Notes: a model not told the origin generated them from the sequence alone. Counted from the first letter of the stretch, positions 35,282 to 44,450 are shown. The stretch: DNA of 64,000 nucleotides from an uncultured Bacteroidales bacterium (GCA_900316005.1 ONBH01000001.1:62001-126000), one strand, 5' to 3'. A program made the numbers and translations.

Positions 35282-36268
35282 CTACCGTCTCTCATCCCAG
35301 CCAAAAGGATGCTTTGCCAGCGGCAATTTAGCCAACGGATGGTAATCGCCTACCAGTCCGATTGGATCCGCATGACGTATATCACTCACGATTTCGATAC
35401 ACGGTCGCGCCTCAGCGATACGGAAACCATCACCCGCCAGGATACGCTTGTATGACTCGGTATGCAACTCGGTAAAGCCCTGCGAGAACTCAAACTCATC
35501 ACCGTCGATAGACAGCGTGCGGTAGGTCTTCTTCTCACCCTGAACGGCATTTGCCGGCAGGCACTCGGAATTGATACTCAGGAAATAACGCACGCGAGCA
35601 CGTTTCAGTTCCAAGTAACCGGCAACGCGGTCAAACGACATCACATGCACGATATTCTTCTGCACAGGGCCGAAGATCCACTGTAGCATATCGTAGAAGT
35701 GCACACCGATATTGGTGGCTACCCCACCCGACTTGTGCACATCACCCTTCCAGGATGAGTAATACCATTTGCCGCGACTGGTAATGTAGGTCAGATCTAC
35801 ATCGTAGATTTTGTCCGCAGGACCGTTCTCCACCTTCTTTTTGAGGTTCGCGATTGCCTCATGCAGACGTAACTGCAGGATAGTATAGGCCTTATGACCT
35901 GTTTCAGCCTCCAGTTCCACCAGGTTGTCAATATTATACGGATTGAGCACCAGCGGCTTCTCGCAGATAACATCCGTACCCAGACGCAAGCCGTAACGAA
36001 TAAAGGCATCGTGGGTGTAGTTTGGCGTGCAGATTGAGAGCCAATGCAGGGGATTGGCGGTACGCATCTGCTTGGAGCAGAAGCGGTCGAACTGCTCGTT
36101 CTCCGTAAAGAAAGAACAATCGGGGAAGGACGAGTCAAGACGACCTACGGAATCGAAACGGTCATAGGCGACCATGAGGTTATTGCCGGTATCGGCTATA
36201 GCTTTTATGTGACGCGGAGCAATATATCCGGCTGCGCCAATGAGCGCAAAATTAAGCGGTTGATTCAT
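35282..36268 (-). CDS. UDP-GlcNAcA 3-dehydrogenase-like (WlbA/WbpB) oxidoreductase
   Basis: 328 residues. Gfo/Idh/MocA fold: Rossmann FALIGAAGYIAPRHIKAI (7-24), the EKPL motif ICEKPLVLNP, and KSGGVATNIGVHFYDMLQWIFG with the catalytic-site His region. The overall pattern, including LHWLSICTPNYTHD, fits WlbA/WbpB, which oxidise C3 of UDP-GlcNAc uronate en route to diamino-uronic acids. The partner aminotransferase and acetyltransferase are not adjacent; a DegT domain exists at 5.8-8.0 kb but its assignment is different. It has its own promoter at 36300-36331. Confidence 0.85.
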   Translation of the reverse strand: MNQPLNFALIGAAGYIAPRHIKAIADTGNNLMVAYDRFDSVGRLDSSFPDCSFFTENEQFDRFCSKQMRTANPLHWLSICTPNYTHDAFIRYGLRLGTDVICEKPLVLNPYNIDNLVELEAETGHKAYTILQLRLHEAIANLKKKVENGPADKIYDVDLTYITSRGKWYYSSWKGDVHKSGGVATNIGVHFYDMLQWIFGPVQKNIVHVMSFDRVAGYLELKRARVRYFLSINSECLPANAVQGEKKTYRTLSIDGDEFEFSQGFTELHTESYKRILAGDGFRIAEARPCIEIVSDIRHADPIGLVGDYHPLAKLPLAKHPFGWDERR

Positions 36269-36299
36269 ATCTTTTTATACCATATTACAAAATAGCGCG

Positions 36300-36331
36300 C
36301 AAAAATACAAAATATTTTGCATATATGCAAA
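36300..36331 (-). promoter_or_regulatory. promoter with perfect palindrome, for the wlbA-wzc operon
   Basis: On the minus strand TTTG (36331-36328), 20 bases, TATTTTTG (36307-36300). The -33 box lies in the perfect 16-base palindrome TTTGCATATATGCAAA (36316-36331), which may double as an operator. Confidence 0.8.
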
Positions 36332-36432
36332 TAAAATAAGAAAAATCGCCATTTTTTGACAATTTTTCTTACTTTCATCTATAAACTTTCTACCTAACGA
36401 CGTCTCTAAACCCTCAACTTTCAACTAAAACA

Positions 36433-37932
36433 TCACGCCGAGTGCATTCGCTTGAAGAGTATGGCGTGCATGGTTAGGAAGAAATACTTAACATCCGTTC
36501 GGAAGGGGTGCTCGAAATACTCATCCAGGTACTTATTCTCGGAGGCATAGAGCTCGTCGAATGTTTCGGGATGGTCAATATAGAATGGCGGAATCAGACC
36601 GGGTTTGCAGCGGGTACGCTTGTCTTGCAACTCAGGCGGATAGGTATCAAACATGGTCTTGGACAGAGGCCTTACCCCCACCAATTTCACATCGCCGCGC
36701 AGCCAATTGAAGAGCATCGGCAGTTCGTCAAGCCAGTACTTACGCATGATTTTGCCCCAATGGGTAATACGGAAGTCGTCGTCAGACTTGTCGGCGATAT
36801 TCATCCCCCCGCGGCTATCGAACACATATTTCTGGATATACTCCGAATAGGGATGCATGGTGCGGAACTTGAAGAAGTTAATCATCTCCTTATCTTTGCA
36901 CACACGCGGCAGGGAGATAAGCGGGCCATACACCTTAATCTGCGCCTGCGGATAAGGCTGCGAGTGCCGGTGGGCAAAGACATATTCAATATGTCCCATG
37001 GGCACCACTTCGTCCACCTCAAAACCGCAGTAATAGAGACGTCCCAGAACCTCGGTCTTGCTCAGCACGCGATTTCGTCCGTTCGTTACATCGTAGTACA
37101 AGCGACTCATCAGCAATAGACGGGGAATAATACGGCGGAACACAAACCACGCTACGTAGTAGATATAGTTAATTCCCCACGGATACTCGCGCAGGATCTT
37201 CTGCTTCACATATTCCTGCGGCCGATAGCAGCACACATAGCAGCCATCGTCCGGCAGTTTCTGATTAACCATGCAGAAACGGCGGTTGATACCTTTCGCC
37301 TTGTTGAGCAAGGTAAGATCGACGATGGTTTGATACTGATAGTCGGGCAGTTGCATGATATCAAAGCGGTCGCGACTGGCTACGACCTTGGTCAGCTTAC
37401 TATCCAGATGCGCTTTTTCCAACAACATTTGGTAGTCATCCTCCGTTGTCAGCGACAGAACCGATTGCCGTACTGCCTTCATCGACATCACACCGCGCAG
37501 TTCGTCCTTATGGTCCACAACGGCATTCTCGCGTTGCTCAATCACCATCGGAGGAACGGTCATATTGAGTGCATACTTGCGGTAATGTTTACCCATGATG
37601 AAGACGAAATCGAGCGCAGCTACCATTCCCACCACCAATGAAGCTACGGTAGTAGAAAATGACCAGGGAAGCCGAGGCAGCACAATATATACCAAACCAA
37701 TGAGTGAGCCGGCTGTAAGTGCCATAGACAGCAACTCCTGCCAGCACCAAGTCTCCTTGTAGGAACGGTACTTACGGAAAATCAAAGCCAGCGACACCCA
37801 CAAACAGAGCATCACCAAGAATAGCACGAGATACGAAGCTATCTCGCTCTTATTGGCTATCAGACGCCAGAAGACACAGATCAGCGTCGCCAATAACCAG
37901 ATTACGATATCATTCAGGATCCTTTTGCCCAT
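36433..37932 (-). CDS. long sugar-phosphate transferase (WcaJ-like)
   Basis: 499 residues: four N-terminal membrane segments (about 5-25, 30-50, 68-88, 92-112), a divergent central region with a possible Rossmann-like part, a further hydrophobic stretch near 255-275, and a C-terminal phosphoglycosyltransferase domain with NFFKFRTMHPYSE, the catalytic WLDELPMLFNWLRGD and LVGVRPLSK (Val instead of the usual Gly-Pro context). By family it loads the first sugar onto undecaprenyl phosphate. It overlaps the deacetylase gene upstream by 19 bases. It is the third initiating-type enzyme in this window. Confidence 0.85.
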   Translation of the reverse strand: MGKRILNDIVIWLLATLICVFWRLIANKSEIASYLVLFLVMLCLWVSLALIFRKYRSYKETWCWQELLSMALTAGSLIGLVYIVLPRLPWSFSTTVASLVVGMVAALDFVFIMGKHYRKYALNMTVPPMVIEQRENAVVDHKDELRGVMSMKAVRQSVLSLTTEDDYQMLLEKAHLDSKLTKVVASRDRFDIMQLPDYQYQTIVDLTLLNKAKGINRRFCMVNQKLPDDGCYVCCYRPQEYVKQKILREYPWGINYIYYVAWFVFRRIIPRLLLMSRLYYDVTNGRNRVLSKTEVLGRLYYCGFEVDEVVPMGHIEYVFAHRHSQPYPQAQIKVYGPLISLPRVCKDKEMINFFKFRTMHPYSEYIQKYVFDSRGGMNIADKSDDDFRITHWGKIMRKYWLDELPMLFNWLRGDVKLVGVRPLSKTMFDTYPPELQDKRTRCKPGLIPPFYIDHPETFDELYASENKYLDEYFEHPFRTDVKYFFLTMHAILFKRMHSA

Positions 37933-38708
37933 ATCAGTACGCGTTTTACCTCATTTTTCAGTCCCTGTGCCACGCGTTCCTTACGCCACTCGCGGGGGTT
38001 ATCAGTCCATCGTTGGGGGTGAGTCGTCAGCATCATAGACGGCAGTTGTCCGCCTCGGATAGCCGCAATGAGTTCATCCGTACGGTGGAAGACCCACCCG
38101 CGGCGGTTCCACTCATCCTGATAACCGGGTATCTTATCGCGAACCGATACCTTGAATCCGTCCCAACAGCGACCGGTATCCGTGAGATACAACAAGCGGC
38201 TGAAATCGGTATCGAAATAGGGCTCACCTATTATATTATAATGTCTGTAGTCGGTTACCTGCCATAGGGCACGCCCATCGTATTTGCTGGTGGGTGCACC
38301 GTGCATACAAATGGTGGTGACGGGATAGAACGTGCGCAGCAAAGCTAACTTCCGCTCAAAATGCTCCAGGGCAAGCTTGGTATTCCCTTTGCAAAGCGAC
38401 ATATCCTCGTAATGATAACCTATCTCGTGCCCTAAGGCGGCTATCCGATGGATGACATCAGGCCGAAAACTCTCCTCCACGATACGGAAATAATACGAGG
38501 CATGGATACCTTTCTCTGCCTCCAGTTCGGCAATACGAAGACTATTCAGCGGCTTGCGATCTACGTCATGGCGAAGGATAACGGTTTTCGGTTCTCGGTT
38601 CTCGGTTCCGGGTTCGCGGCAATACTGCTCATAGGCCAGGAAGCGATACCCGGCATCCAACAGGGCATCCAGTAGCTCAGCATATTTTTGTACCGTAAAA
38701 TCTTTCAT
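37914..38708 (-). CDS. polysaccharide deacetylase-like protein
   Basis: 264 residues. NodB-like core: VILRHDVDRKPLNSL (metal-binding Asp pair), HASYYFRIVEESF, GHEIGYHYEDMSLCKG with His, and MMLTTHPQRWTDN near the end. No signal peptide, so cytoplasmic or acting on lipid-linked intermediates. Residues 31-40 (EPGTENREPK) are encoded by a CGGTTCTCGG word repeat just before the catalytic LRHDVD, apparently inserted in frame. This family often sits next to sugar transferases in Bacteroidota glycan loci. Confidence 0.82.
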   Translation of the reverse strand: MKDFTVQKYAELLDALLDAGYRFLAYEQYCREPGTENREPKTVILRHDVDRKPLNSLRIAELEAEKGIHASYYFRIVEESFRPDVIHRIAALGHEIGYHYEDMSLCKGNTKLALEHFERKLALLRTFYPVTTICMHGAPTSKYDGRALWQVTDYRHYNIIGEPYFDTDFSRLLYLTDTGRCWDGFKVSVRDKIPGYQDEWNRRGWVFHRTDELIAAIRGGQLPSMMLTTHPQRWTDNPREWRKERVAQGLKNEVKRVLIWAKGS

Positions 38709-38740
38709 CTTTCAACTACATCTATGTACCTACGACACTT

Positions 38741-39514
38741 CTACCGATATAATTCATTGAGCAGCTTTGCCAGGCGAATGCCTGCTGCATACAACTGCCA
38801 CTCCACATTCGCCACCCAACGATAGGCATAATGATAGGTATTGCCGTCAAACGTATCCTGGTATGTATAGATGTCAGATGTCAGGTGGTAGTTACGGATT
38901 GTCAGTTCCGACCAACTCATGGCGGCTATGTTTTTTGCCTCGCGGCTGTAGAGGTCTTCGAGCCAGGCGGCATATTCGGTATAAGACAGTCCGCGGTACT
39001 CAATAAGTTTGGTGTCCCAAACGGAATGGAGGTTGGTGTTCTGGCCAAACCACTTCATCTTGACCTTATTGCCACCGGCATCGTCCATATGGGCGATATG
39101 CATGGGGCAGAAACGGTCGCCCATAAAATGGACGATGAATACCAAGGCATCCTTGTTGCCCGGGTTCTCACGGAGCACAGCGATAAGGCTATCGGTTTTC
39201 TCAAAGAGTCGCCCACCCTCCTTAGCATAGTCGGTAAGCATCGCCACAACAGCCGAGTCCGAGAGCCCCGGATTCATATCCTGAAAATGCCAATCGTAAC
39301 TATCGGGATAAATGGTGTCAGATCGAATCTCATCCGGCCAGTTGGCCCAATGAACAGCTCCATGTGTACCCAACACGGCATCCACCTTTTGCCGCGCTCG
39401 CTTGGTCATATGGTTATATGCCACTTCGGCGATGATGCGATGCCCACGCGGTCCCCAGGCTAATGTTGGCAAGGCGAACACCGCGAGCAGTACTATGACA
39501 ACTATCTTCTTCAT
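38741..39514 (-). CDS. S1/P1-type nuclease
   Basis: 257 residues. Signal peptide MKKIVVIVLLAVFALPTLA is cleaved before WGPRGHRIIAEVA, which gives the mature N-terminal Trp that ligates zinc in P1 nuclease, with His in GHRIIAEVA. Further zinc ligands are in WANWPDEIRSD, SYDWHFQDMN, FIVHFMGDRFCPMHIAH and HSVWDTKLIE. Exported Zn-dependent single-strand nuclease/3'-nucleotidase, probably for nucleic-acid or phosphate scavenging. Embedded among glycan genes without clear functional link; no gap longer than about 32 bases to its neighbours. Confidence 0.93.
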   Translation of the reverse strand: MKKIVVIVLLAVFALPTLAWGPRGHRIIAEVAYNHMTKRARQKVDAVLGTHGAVHWANWPDEIRSDTIYPDSYDWHFQDMNPGLSDSAVVAMLTDYAKEGGRLFEKTDSLIAVLRENPGNKDALVFIVHFMGDRFCPMHIAHMDDAGGNKVKMKWFGQNTNLHSVWDTKLIEYRGLSYTEYAAWLEDLYSREAKNIAAMSWSELTIRNYHLTSDIYTYQDTFDGNTYHYAYRWVANVEWQLYAAGIRLAKLLNELYR

Positions 39515-39527
39515 ACCTACAGCAGTA

Positions 39528-40478
39528 TTATACCTGTTCCTTAATCAAATAGTCGTTTCGGGTCGTCGAGTTGCGGATGATCAGTTCCGCCAGGAAGCCT
39601 GCCAGGAATAGCATGCAGCCCAGAACCATCATCAGGATGGAAATATGGAACCAGGGGTTATCAGCTATCAGCATAGCTCGTATGCCGTGATTGAGGGCAT
39701 AGAGTTTCATACCCGCCACCACGCATACAGCCACCATACCGACCATGAACATCAGGCTTCCGATGAGGCCGAAGAAGTGCATCGGCTGCTTGCCGAACTT
39801 ATTGAGGAACCAGAGTGTCATGAGATCCAGATAGCCGTTGACAAAACGGTTGATGCCGAACTTCGAGACACCGAACTCACGCTTGCGATGCTGCACGACT
39901 TTCTCGCCAATCTTGGTAAAGCCGGCATTCTTAGCCAGATACGGGATATAACGGTGCATTTCGGAGAACACCTCTATATTCTTGACCACATCTTGCCGAT
40001 ACGCCTTCAGACCGCAGTTCATATCGTGCAACTGAATACCCGTGACGCGGCGAGCGGTCGCATTGAAGAGTTTGGAGGGCAGATTCTTGGTCAGTTTGTT
40101 ATCGTAACGTTTCTGCTTCCAACCGCTGACCAGGTCATAGCCGTCCTGTGTAATCATGCGGTAGAGTTCCGGAATCTCCTCGGGCGAGTCCTGCAGGTCG
40201 GCATCCATGGTGATGACCACATCGCCCTTAACGGCACGGAACCCGCAATGCAGGGCGGCGGACTTGCCGTAGTTGCGACGGAAACAGATACCATGCACCT
40301 CATCGTGGGCTGCGCTGAGACGACGAATAACATCCCATGAGCGGTCGGTAGAACCATCGTTGACGAATATAATTTCATAGGTCAAATTGTTCGCTTGCAT
40401 GACGCGCACGATCCACTCATATAACTTCTCTAATGACTCCTCTTCGTTGAAAAGAGGCACTACAATTGATACATTCAT
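39528..40478 (-). CDS. GtrB/ArnC-like polyprenyl-phosphate GT2
   Basis: 316 residues from ATG 40478 (MNVSIVVPLFNEEESLEKL); the upstream in-frame extension covers the promoter and is rejected. FVNDGSTDRSWDVI, MDADLQDSPEEIPELY and the DMNCGLKAYRQDVV block identify the DPM/GtrB subgroup. Two C-terminal membrane helices (about 232-258 and 275-300) anchor it. Enzymes of this type make polyprenyl-P-glucose or related donors used for glycan decoration outside the membrane. First gene of the leftward 31-40 kb group, with its own promoter. Confidence 0.9.
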   Translation of the reverse strand: MNVSIVVPLFNEEESLEKLYEWIVRVMQANNLTYEIIFVNDGSTDRSWDVIRRLSAAHDEVHGICFRRNYGKSAALHCGFRAVKGDVVITMDADLQDSPEEIPELYRMITQDGYDLVSGWKQKRYDNKLTKNLPSKLFNATARRVTGIQLHDMNCGLKAYRQDVVKNIEVFSEMHRYIPYLAKNAGFTKIGEKVVQHRKREFGVSKFGINRFVNGYLDLMTLWFLNKFGKQPMHFFGLIGSLMFMVGMVAVCVVAGMKLYALNHGIRAMLIADNPWFHISILMMVLGCMLFLAGFLAELIIRNSTTRNDYLIKEQV

Positions 40479-40502
40479 ATCACAAAAACTCAAAATTTCG
40501 CG

Positions 40503-40534
40503 CAAAGTTACAAATAAATTTGCATATGTGCAAA
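40503..40534 (-). promoter_or_regulatory. minus-strand member of a divergent promoter pair
   Basis: TTTG (40534-40531), 20 bases, TAACTTTG (40510-40503), driving the GT2 gene. It overlaps the plus-strand promoter; the two -33 boxes form the inverted repeat TTTGCA...TGCAAA (40519-40534). Confidence 0.85.
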
Positions 40535-40550
40535 AAAAAGCGTAACTTTG
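40519..40550 (+). promoter_or_regulatory. plus-strand member of a divergent promoter pair
   Basis: TTTG (40519-40522), 20 bases, TAACTTTG (40543-40550), driving the Crp/Fnr gene whose ATG is at 40580. Because the two -33 boxes lie 8 bases apart on opposite strands, polymerase binding should be mutually exclusive, a natural place for autoregulation. Confidence 0.85.
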
Positions 40551-40579
40551 CAGCGAATTTTGCAAAAAATAGGTAATTC

Positions 40580-41278
40580 ATGCCGAATATTATACAAGAA
40601 AACGCACATTTTTTGGATAACGACCCCTTATGGGCGGTGCTGACTGCCGAAGAACGTCAGACGGTACAAAAAGAGTCCACTATTGTGCGATACGGAAAGA
40701 ATGAACAGATTTACCGCGAGGAAGATATTCCCGAGGCGGTTATGATGTTGGTGAGTGGTAAGGTACGCATCTATAAGGAGGGTATCGGCCAGCGGCCTCA
40801 GATTATCCGCATGCTCAAACCCAATGAATTGTTTGCCTACCGCGCAGTCATAGCCGGCGACGGATTCAATACCTCTGCGAGTGCATTTGAGGATAGCGTG
40901 GTGTACCGTTTGCCCAAAGACACATTCCTACGTATCATCCGCAACAATAGTGAGTTCTGCTTTCGGATGATGGTCATTATGGCCAAGAACTTAGCTTTCT
41001 CGGAGTTGCAGACCGTCAACCTGACGCAGAAGCACATTCGTGGACGTCTTGCCGAGTCGCTACTCACGCTCAAGAATAAGTATGGCGTAGATGACGACGG
41101 CGTGACGATATCCATGTATATGAGCCGCGAGGACTTAGCCAACCTCAGTAATATGACCACATCAAATGCCATTCGTACCCTCAGCCAGTTTGCTTCGGAA
41201 GGTATCGTCGGCATTGACGGACGCAAAATCAAATTATTAAACGAACCCGCTTTAACACGTATTAGTCGCCTTGGATAA
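40580..41278 (+). CDS. Crp/Fnr family transcriptional regulator
   Basis: 232 residues. N-terminal cyclic-nucleotide-binding fold (VRYGKNEQIYREEDIPEAVMMLVSGKVRIYKEG, residues about 35-70), long dimer helix, and a C-terminal winged helix with LAESLLTLKNKYG and recognition region SREDLANLSNMTTSNAIRTLSQF. Cys residues for an Fe-S cluster (Fnr style) are absent from the N-terminus; the cAMP-binding RSA-type motif is not evident, so the effector is unknown. Divergent from the GT2 gene, whose promoter it may control. Confidence 0.9.
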   Translation: MPNIIQENAHFLDNDPLWAVLTAEERQTVQKESTIVRYGKNEQIYREEDIPEAVMMLVSGKVRIYKEGIGQRPQIIRMLKPNELFAYRAVIAGDGFNTSASAFEDSVVYRLPKDTFLRIIRNNSEFCFRMMVIMAKNLAFSELQTVNLTQKHIRGRLAESLLTLKNKYGVDDDGVTISMYMSREDLANLSNMTTSNAIRTLSQFASEGIVGIDGRKIKLLNEPALTRISRLG

Positions 41279-41762
41279 TAAAGCTCAAGCCATATTGAAT
41301 TGGTTCCGGCACATCAGAGTGGTAACCGCTGATGACAAAGCCGATTTCGAAGTAATGCTCCTTGACCATGCCAATATCGAGGACGCAAAGAATGCTCTAT
41401 TGGGTATCAGCATGAACCTAATCGAGCATGGTCTCAACTTGGGACTGATGGACCTATTATTGGACGCCGCCGACATCAAGAATGTCTTTCAGATTCGCAA
41501 CTTTGCCCTCAATGTGCTCATTTCGATGATGGCCATCTACGATGATGCCATCCGCAAGCAGGAGGATTTTGTTGACCGATTCCTGGATATCCTGGCAGAC
41601 GACCCCGAATTACCCTTTTTGCACATGTGCCTGGTGGGCAAGGTCAGAAATCACATATTCTTTGTCGGACATACGGTTAAGCCCACCAAGGATACCTTGG
41701 TCTTCAAACTTACCGTAGTTGGCGAAGCTGCTAATCAAGCATTTGACCGTAGTTGTTGCTGA
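41271..41762 (+). CDS. hypothetical helical protein, overlapping on both ends
   Basis: 163 residues, no recognised family. It starts at TTG 41271 inside the end of the Crp/Fnr gene (8-base overlap), and its end overlaps the convergent M23 gene by 32 bases. The composition is that of a real protein: amphipathic helices (EDAKNALLGISMNLIEHGLNLGLMDLLLDAAD; about 37-68) and a likely beta end (HIFFVGHTVKP, VFKLTVVGEAANQ). An alternative start is the internal Met near residue 48. Coupling to the regulator suggests a functional tie. Whether it is translated needs support. Confidence 0.5.
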   Translation: MDNKAQAILNWFRHIRVVTADDKADFEVMLLDHANIEDAKNALLGISMNLIEHGLNLGLMDLLLDAADIKNVFQIRNFALNVLISMMAIYDDAIRKQEDFVDRFLDILADDPELPFLHMCLVGKVRNHIFFVGHTVKPTKDTLVFKLTVVGEAANQAFDRSCC

Positions 41763-42702
41763 GCTGTACCATTTCATCGTACTGCTCGGGGCTGAGGTCA
41801 TTGAAGAAATAGTTTTTCGGATCAACCGGTTGCTGATGTATCCGCACCTCGTAATGCAGGTGCGGACCTACTGATTTACCCGTATTGCCTACCAGCGCGA
41901 TGATGTCGCCACGTTTGACTTTCTGTCCCACGCGCACTAGTGCCTTATATAAATGCGCGTATAGGGTTGTATATCCGTAGCCGTGATCCAGCTCTACTGT
42001 ATTGCCGTAGCCCTGACGCCAACCTACGAATACCACACTCGCATTACCCGTGGCATAAACTTCGGTACCGACGGGCGCCGAGAAGTCCAGACCGGTATGC
42101 ATTCGGCGAGTATGATAAACGGGGTCGGTTCGCACACCAAAACCGCTGGCCAGACGCTTTAGGTCCTTGTTCAGCACCGGCTGAATGGCGGGGATATTCT
42201 CCATACGAATCTCCTGCTGGCGAGTCAGATCCAGCACTTCCTCGTACGATTTAGCTTGTACATATAGCTCCTTCTGCAGCACATCTACCTTCAGCGCCAA
42301 GTCGGCTGCCAACTGCGAATTGGTCATCGTGGATAGACGTTCGTAGTACTGGATTCGCTGCGTAGCGCCCTGACGCACACTCAGGGGTATCGGTTCAGCG
42401 CCCAGGAGCACACGGTACAAGTTATCGTCACGCTGCGTCAGGTCGTTCATCACCACCTGCATCTGGTCCACACGTTTGTCCAAGAGACTGAGCTGGCCCT
42501 CCAACTCCTGTTTCTGCTGCATGAGTTGTTTCTCGCGCGGAGAGGGAAAAAGCATAAAATAGACAAAGAAAAATACAGCACCCAGACAGATTCCGCCCAG
42601 CAAATAACCGCCCGATTTCTTCAACCAATAAATCAGTCCGTGCTCAATACGCTCTAATGCCAACGTCTCGGGGTTAATACGATATTTATGTTTTTTCATC
42701 AT
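41731..42702 (-). CDS. membrane-anchored M23 peptidase
   Basis: 323 residues. Short cytoplasmic part, one TM (YLLGGICLGAVFFFVYFML, about 33-52), a coiled coil (EKQLMQQKQELEGQLSLLDK, 57-95), and a LytM domain at about 195-300 with HTGLDFSAPVGTEV (H-x3-D), TLYAHLYKAL and VGPHLHYEVR (full HxH). All metal ligands are present, unlike the M23 lipoprotein at 16.4 kb. Periplasmic peptidoglycan DD-endopeptidase by family. The first two codons are both ATG; either could start. A GACGTTATGTCGTTAT word repeat lies upstream (42721-42749). Confidence 0.9.
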   Translation of the reverse strand: MMKKHKYRINPETLALERIEHGLIYWLKKSGGYLLGGICLGAVFFFVYFMLFPSPREKQLMQQKQELEGQLSLLDKRVDQMQVVMNDLTQRDDNLYRVLLGAEPIPLSVRQGATQRIQYYERLSTMTNSQLAADLALKVDVLQKELYVQAKSYEEVLDLTRQQEIRMENIPAIQPVLNKDLKRLASGFGVRTDPVYHTRRMHTGLDFSAPVGTEVYATGNASVVFVGWRQGYGNTVELDHGYGYTTLYAHLYKALVRVGQKVKRGDIIALVGNTGKSVGPHLHYEVRIHQQPVDPKNYFFNDLSPEQYDEMVQLSNNYGQMLD

Positions 42703-42749
42703 GTTCTATTATTTTTATTTTGTCGTTATGACGTAATGACGTTATGTCG

Positions 42750-44450
42750 TTATTTTTCTCTCTTCCACCAGAAGAAGTAGCTATTCTGCTTCTGTTTTTC
42801 CTCTTTGGTGCGCGCTACATATACGGGCTGCATGGTATAGGGATTGAGTCCGGTGTAGTACATTGTCGTGGACAGGGTCATGGGCGTAGGTGTGAAGTCC
42901 TGAACCTGCTCAGGTCGGTAGTGCATACGCCGTGTTTCCTCTGCCAGCATCGCCATATCGCGGTTCGTACAGCCCGGGTGCGAGGATATGAAATACGGTA
43001 TCAACTGTTGGTTTAGGCCGCTCTCCTTGTTCACACGATGGAAGAACTCGCTAAAGCGCCGGTATTCGTGCCAACCGGGTTTACGCATGAGTTTCAGCAC
43101 TTCTTCGGATACATGCTCGGGGGCGACCTTGAGCCGTCCGCTGACGTGCCGCGTTATCAGTTCGCGTCCGTAGGCTTCGCTCATCAAGTCGTAGCGGATA
43201 CCGCTGCCCACAAACGATTTCTTCACATACGGCAGGCTATCGACTGTATGATATAGGTCCATGAGAGGTCCGAAGTCCTGACGGAGATTCTTGCATATAG
43301 CGGGCTGCAGACAACTGGCGCGCGCACATTGTTCACATAGTTTTTTGTCTTTGCCACCAATGCCGTACATATTGGCACTCGGTCCGCCCAGGTCACTCAG
43401 GTAACCTTTCCACTCGGGTAGATTCTTAAGGCGGTCTATCTGTCTCAACACCGAGGCCTTGCTACGCGACACGATCTGCTTACCCTGATGCGCCGAAATA
43501 GTGCAGAACGAACAGCCGCCGAAACAGCCTCTATGTAGGCATACCGAGAAACGAATCATCTCATAGGCAGGAATGGTCTTGCCGGCATATTTGGGATGCG
43601 GTTTCATCTGGAAAGGCAGGTCATAGATGGCATCCAACTCCTCGGTGCTCATCGGGCGGTAGGGCGGATTGACCACTACCCTATCCTGCACGAGGGTTCG
43701 GGCTACTATCTTGTTGCTCTCCGTCTCGATGAGGCGGAAGTTCTCCGCGTGCTTACGTTTGTCTTTCTTCTCTTCCTCAAAGCCGAAGAGCCGTATGGCA
43801 TCTTCCGGCAGAGCCTCATCCACGGCCGCGATATAGGCTGTCTGCGGGATGGAATGGAGAGTTGACAATTGATAATTGACAGTTGATATTCTATCGGCAA
43901 TATCAAGGATCGCCTGCTCGCCCATACCGTATATCAATAAGTCAGCGCCTGAGTCCACAAGGATGCTGGGCATCAGGCGGTCGGACCAATAGTCATAGTG
44001 CGAGAGTCGCCGCATCGAAGCCTCAATACCGCCGATCACTAATGGTACATCGGGATAGAGACGTTTCAGTATGCGACTGTAGGTAATGGTGCAGTAGTCG
44101 GGACGCATGCCGGCTCTACCATCGGGTGTGTAGGCATCATCGTGTCTGAGGCGTTTACCGGCCGTATAGTGGTTCACCATCGAGTCCATTGAACCGGCGG
44201 TGATGGCAAAGAATAGCCGCGGACGACCCAATTTGGTAAAGTCGCGGTCATCCCCCCGCCAGTCGGGCTGCGAAACGATGGCAACACGGTAGCCCTTGGA
44301 CTCCAGGACTCGTCCGATGACGGCTGCACCAAATGAGGGGTGGTCCACATACGCATCACCCGAGAAGAGGATAACATCCACTTCATCCCATCCACGCAGG
44401 TTCATCTCTTTCCGCGTAGTCGGCAAATATAACTTCAGGTCTTCTTTCAA
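42750..44450 (-). CDS. ygiQ: YgiQ family radical SAM protein
   Basis: 566 residues. UPF0313/YgiQ pattern: GWDEVDVILFSGDAYVDHPSFG, QPDWRGDDRDF, IGGIEASMRRLSHYDYWSD, the radical SAM cluster CLHRGCFGGCSFC (Cys-x3-Cys-x2-Cys within it), GGPSANMYG, and PGWHEYRRFSEFF. Function of the family is unknown. The start codon is TTG (44450), contributed by a TTGATAG word repeat; the conserved segment LPTTRKEM before the first internal ATG (44405) favours TTG. A second copy of the repeat (43861-43890) is translated as STVNYQLSTLH between GEQAILDIADRI and SIPQTAYI, a likely in-frame insertion. Confidence 0.9.
   Translation of the reverse strand: MKEDLKLYLPTTRKEMNLRGWDEVDVILFSGDAYVDHPSFGAAVIGRVLESKGYRVAIVSQPDWRGDDRDFTKLGRPRLFFAITAGSMDSMVNHYTAGKRLRHDDAYTPDGRAGMRPDYCTITYSRILKRLYPDVPLVIGGIEASMRRLSHYDYWSDRLMPSILVDSGADLLIYGMGEQAILDIADRISTVNYQLSTLHSIPQTAYIAAVDEALPEDAIRLFGFEEEKKDKRKHAENFRLIETESNKIVARTLVQDRVVVNPPYRPMSTEELDAIYDLPFQMKPHPKYAGKTIPAYEMIRFSVCLHRGCFGGCSFCTISAHQGKQIVSRSKASVLRQIDRLKNLPEWKGYLSDLGGPSANMYGIGGKDKKLCEQCARASCLQPAICKNLRQDFGPLMDLYHTVDSLPYVKKSFVGSGIRYDLMSEAYGRELITRHVSGRLKVAPEHVSEEVLKLMRKPGWHEYRRFSEFFHRVNKESGLNQQLIPYFISSHPGCTNRDMAMLAEETRRMHYRPEQVQDFTPTPMTLSTTMYYTGLNPYTMQPVYVARTKEEKQKQNSYFFWWKREK
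43861..43890. repeat. TTGACAATTGATAATTGACAG repeat inside ygiQ
   Basis: Thirty bases of the TTGATAGTTGA word family lie within the ygiQ coding sequence in the orientation that keeps the frame open. Flanking protein sequence is conserved family sequence, so the repeat looks inserted. Confidence 0.75.
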
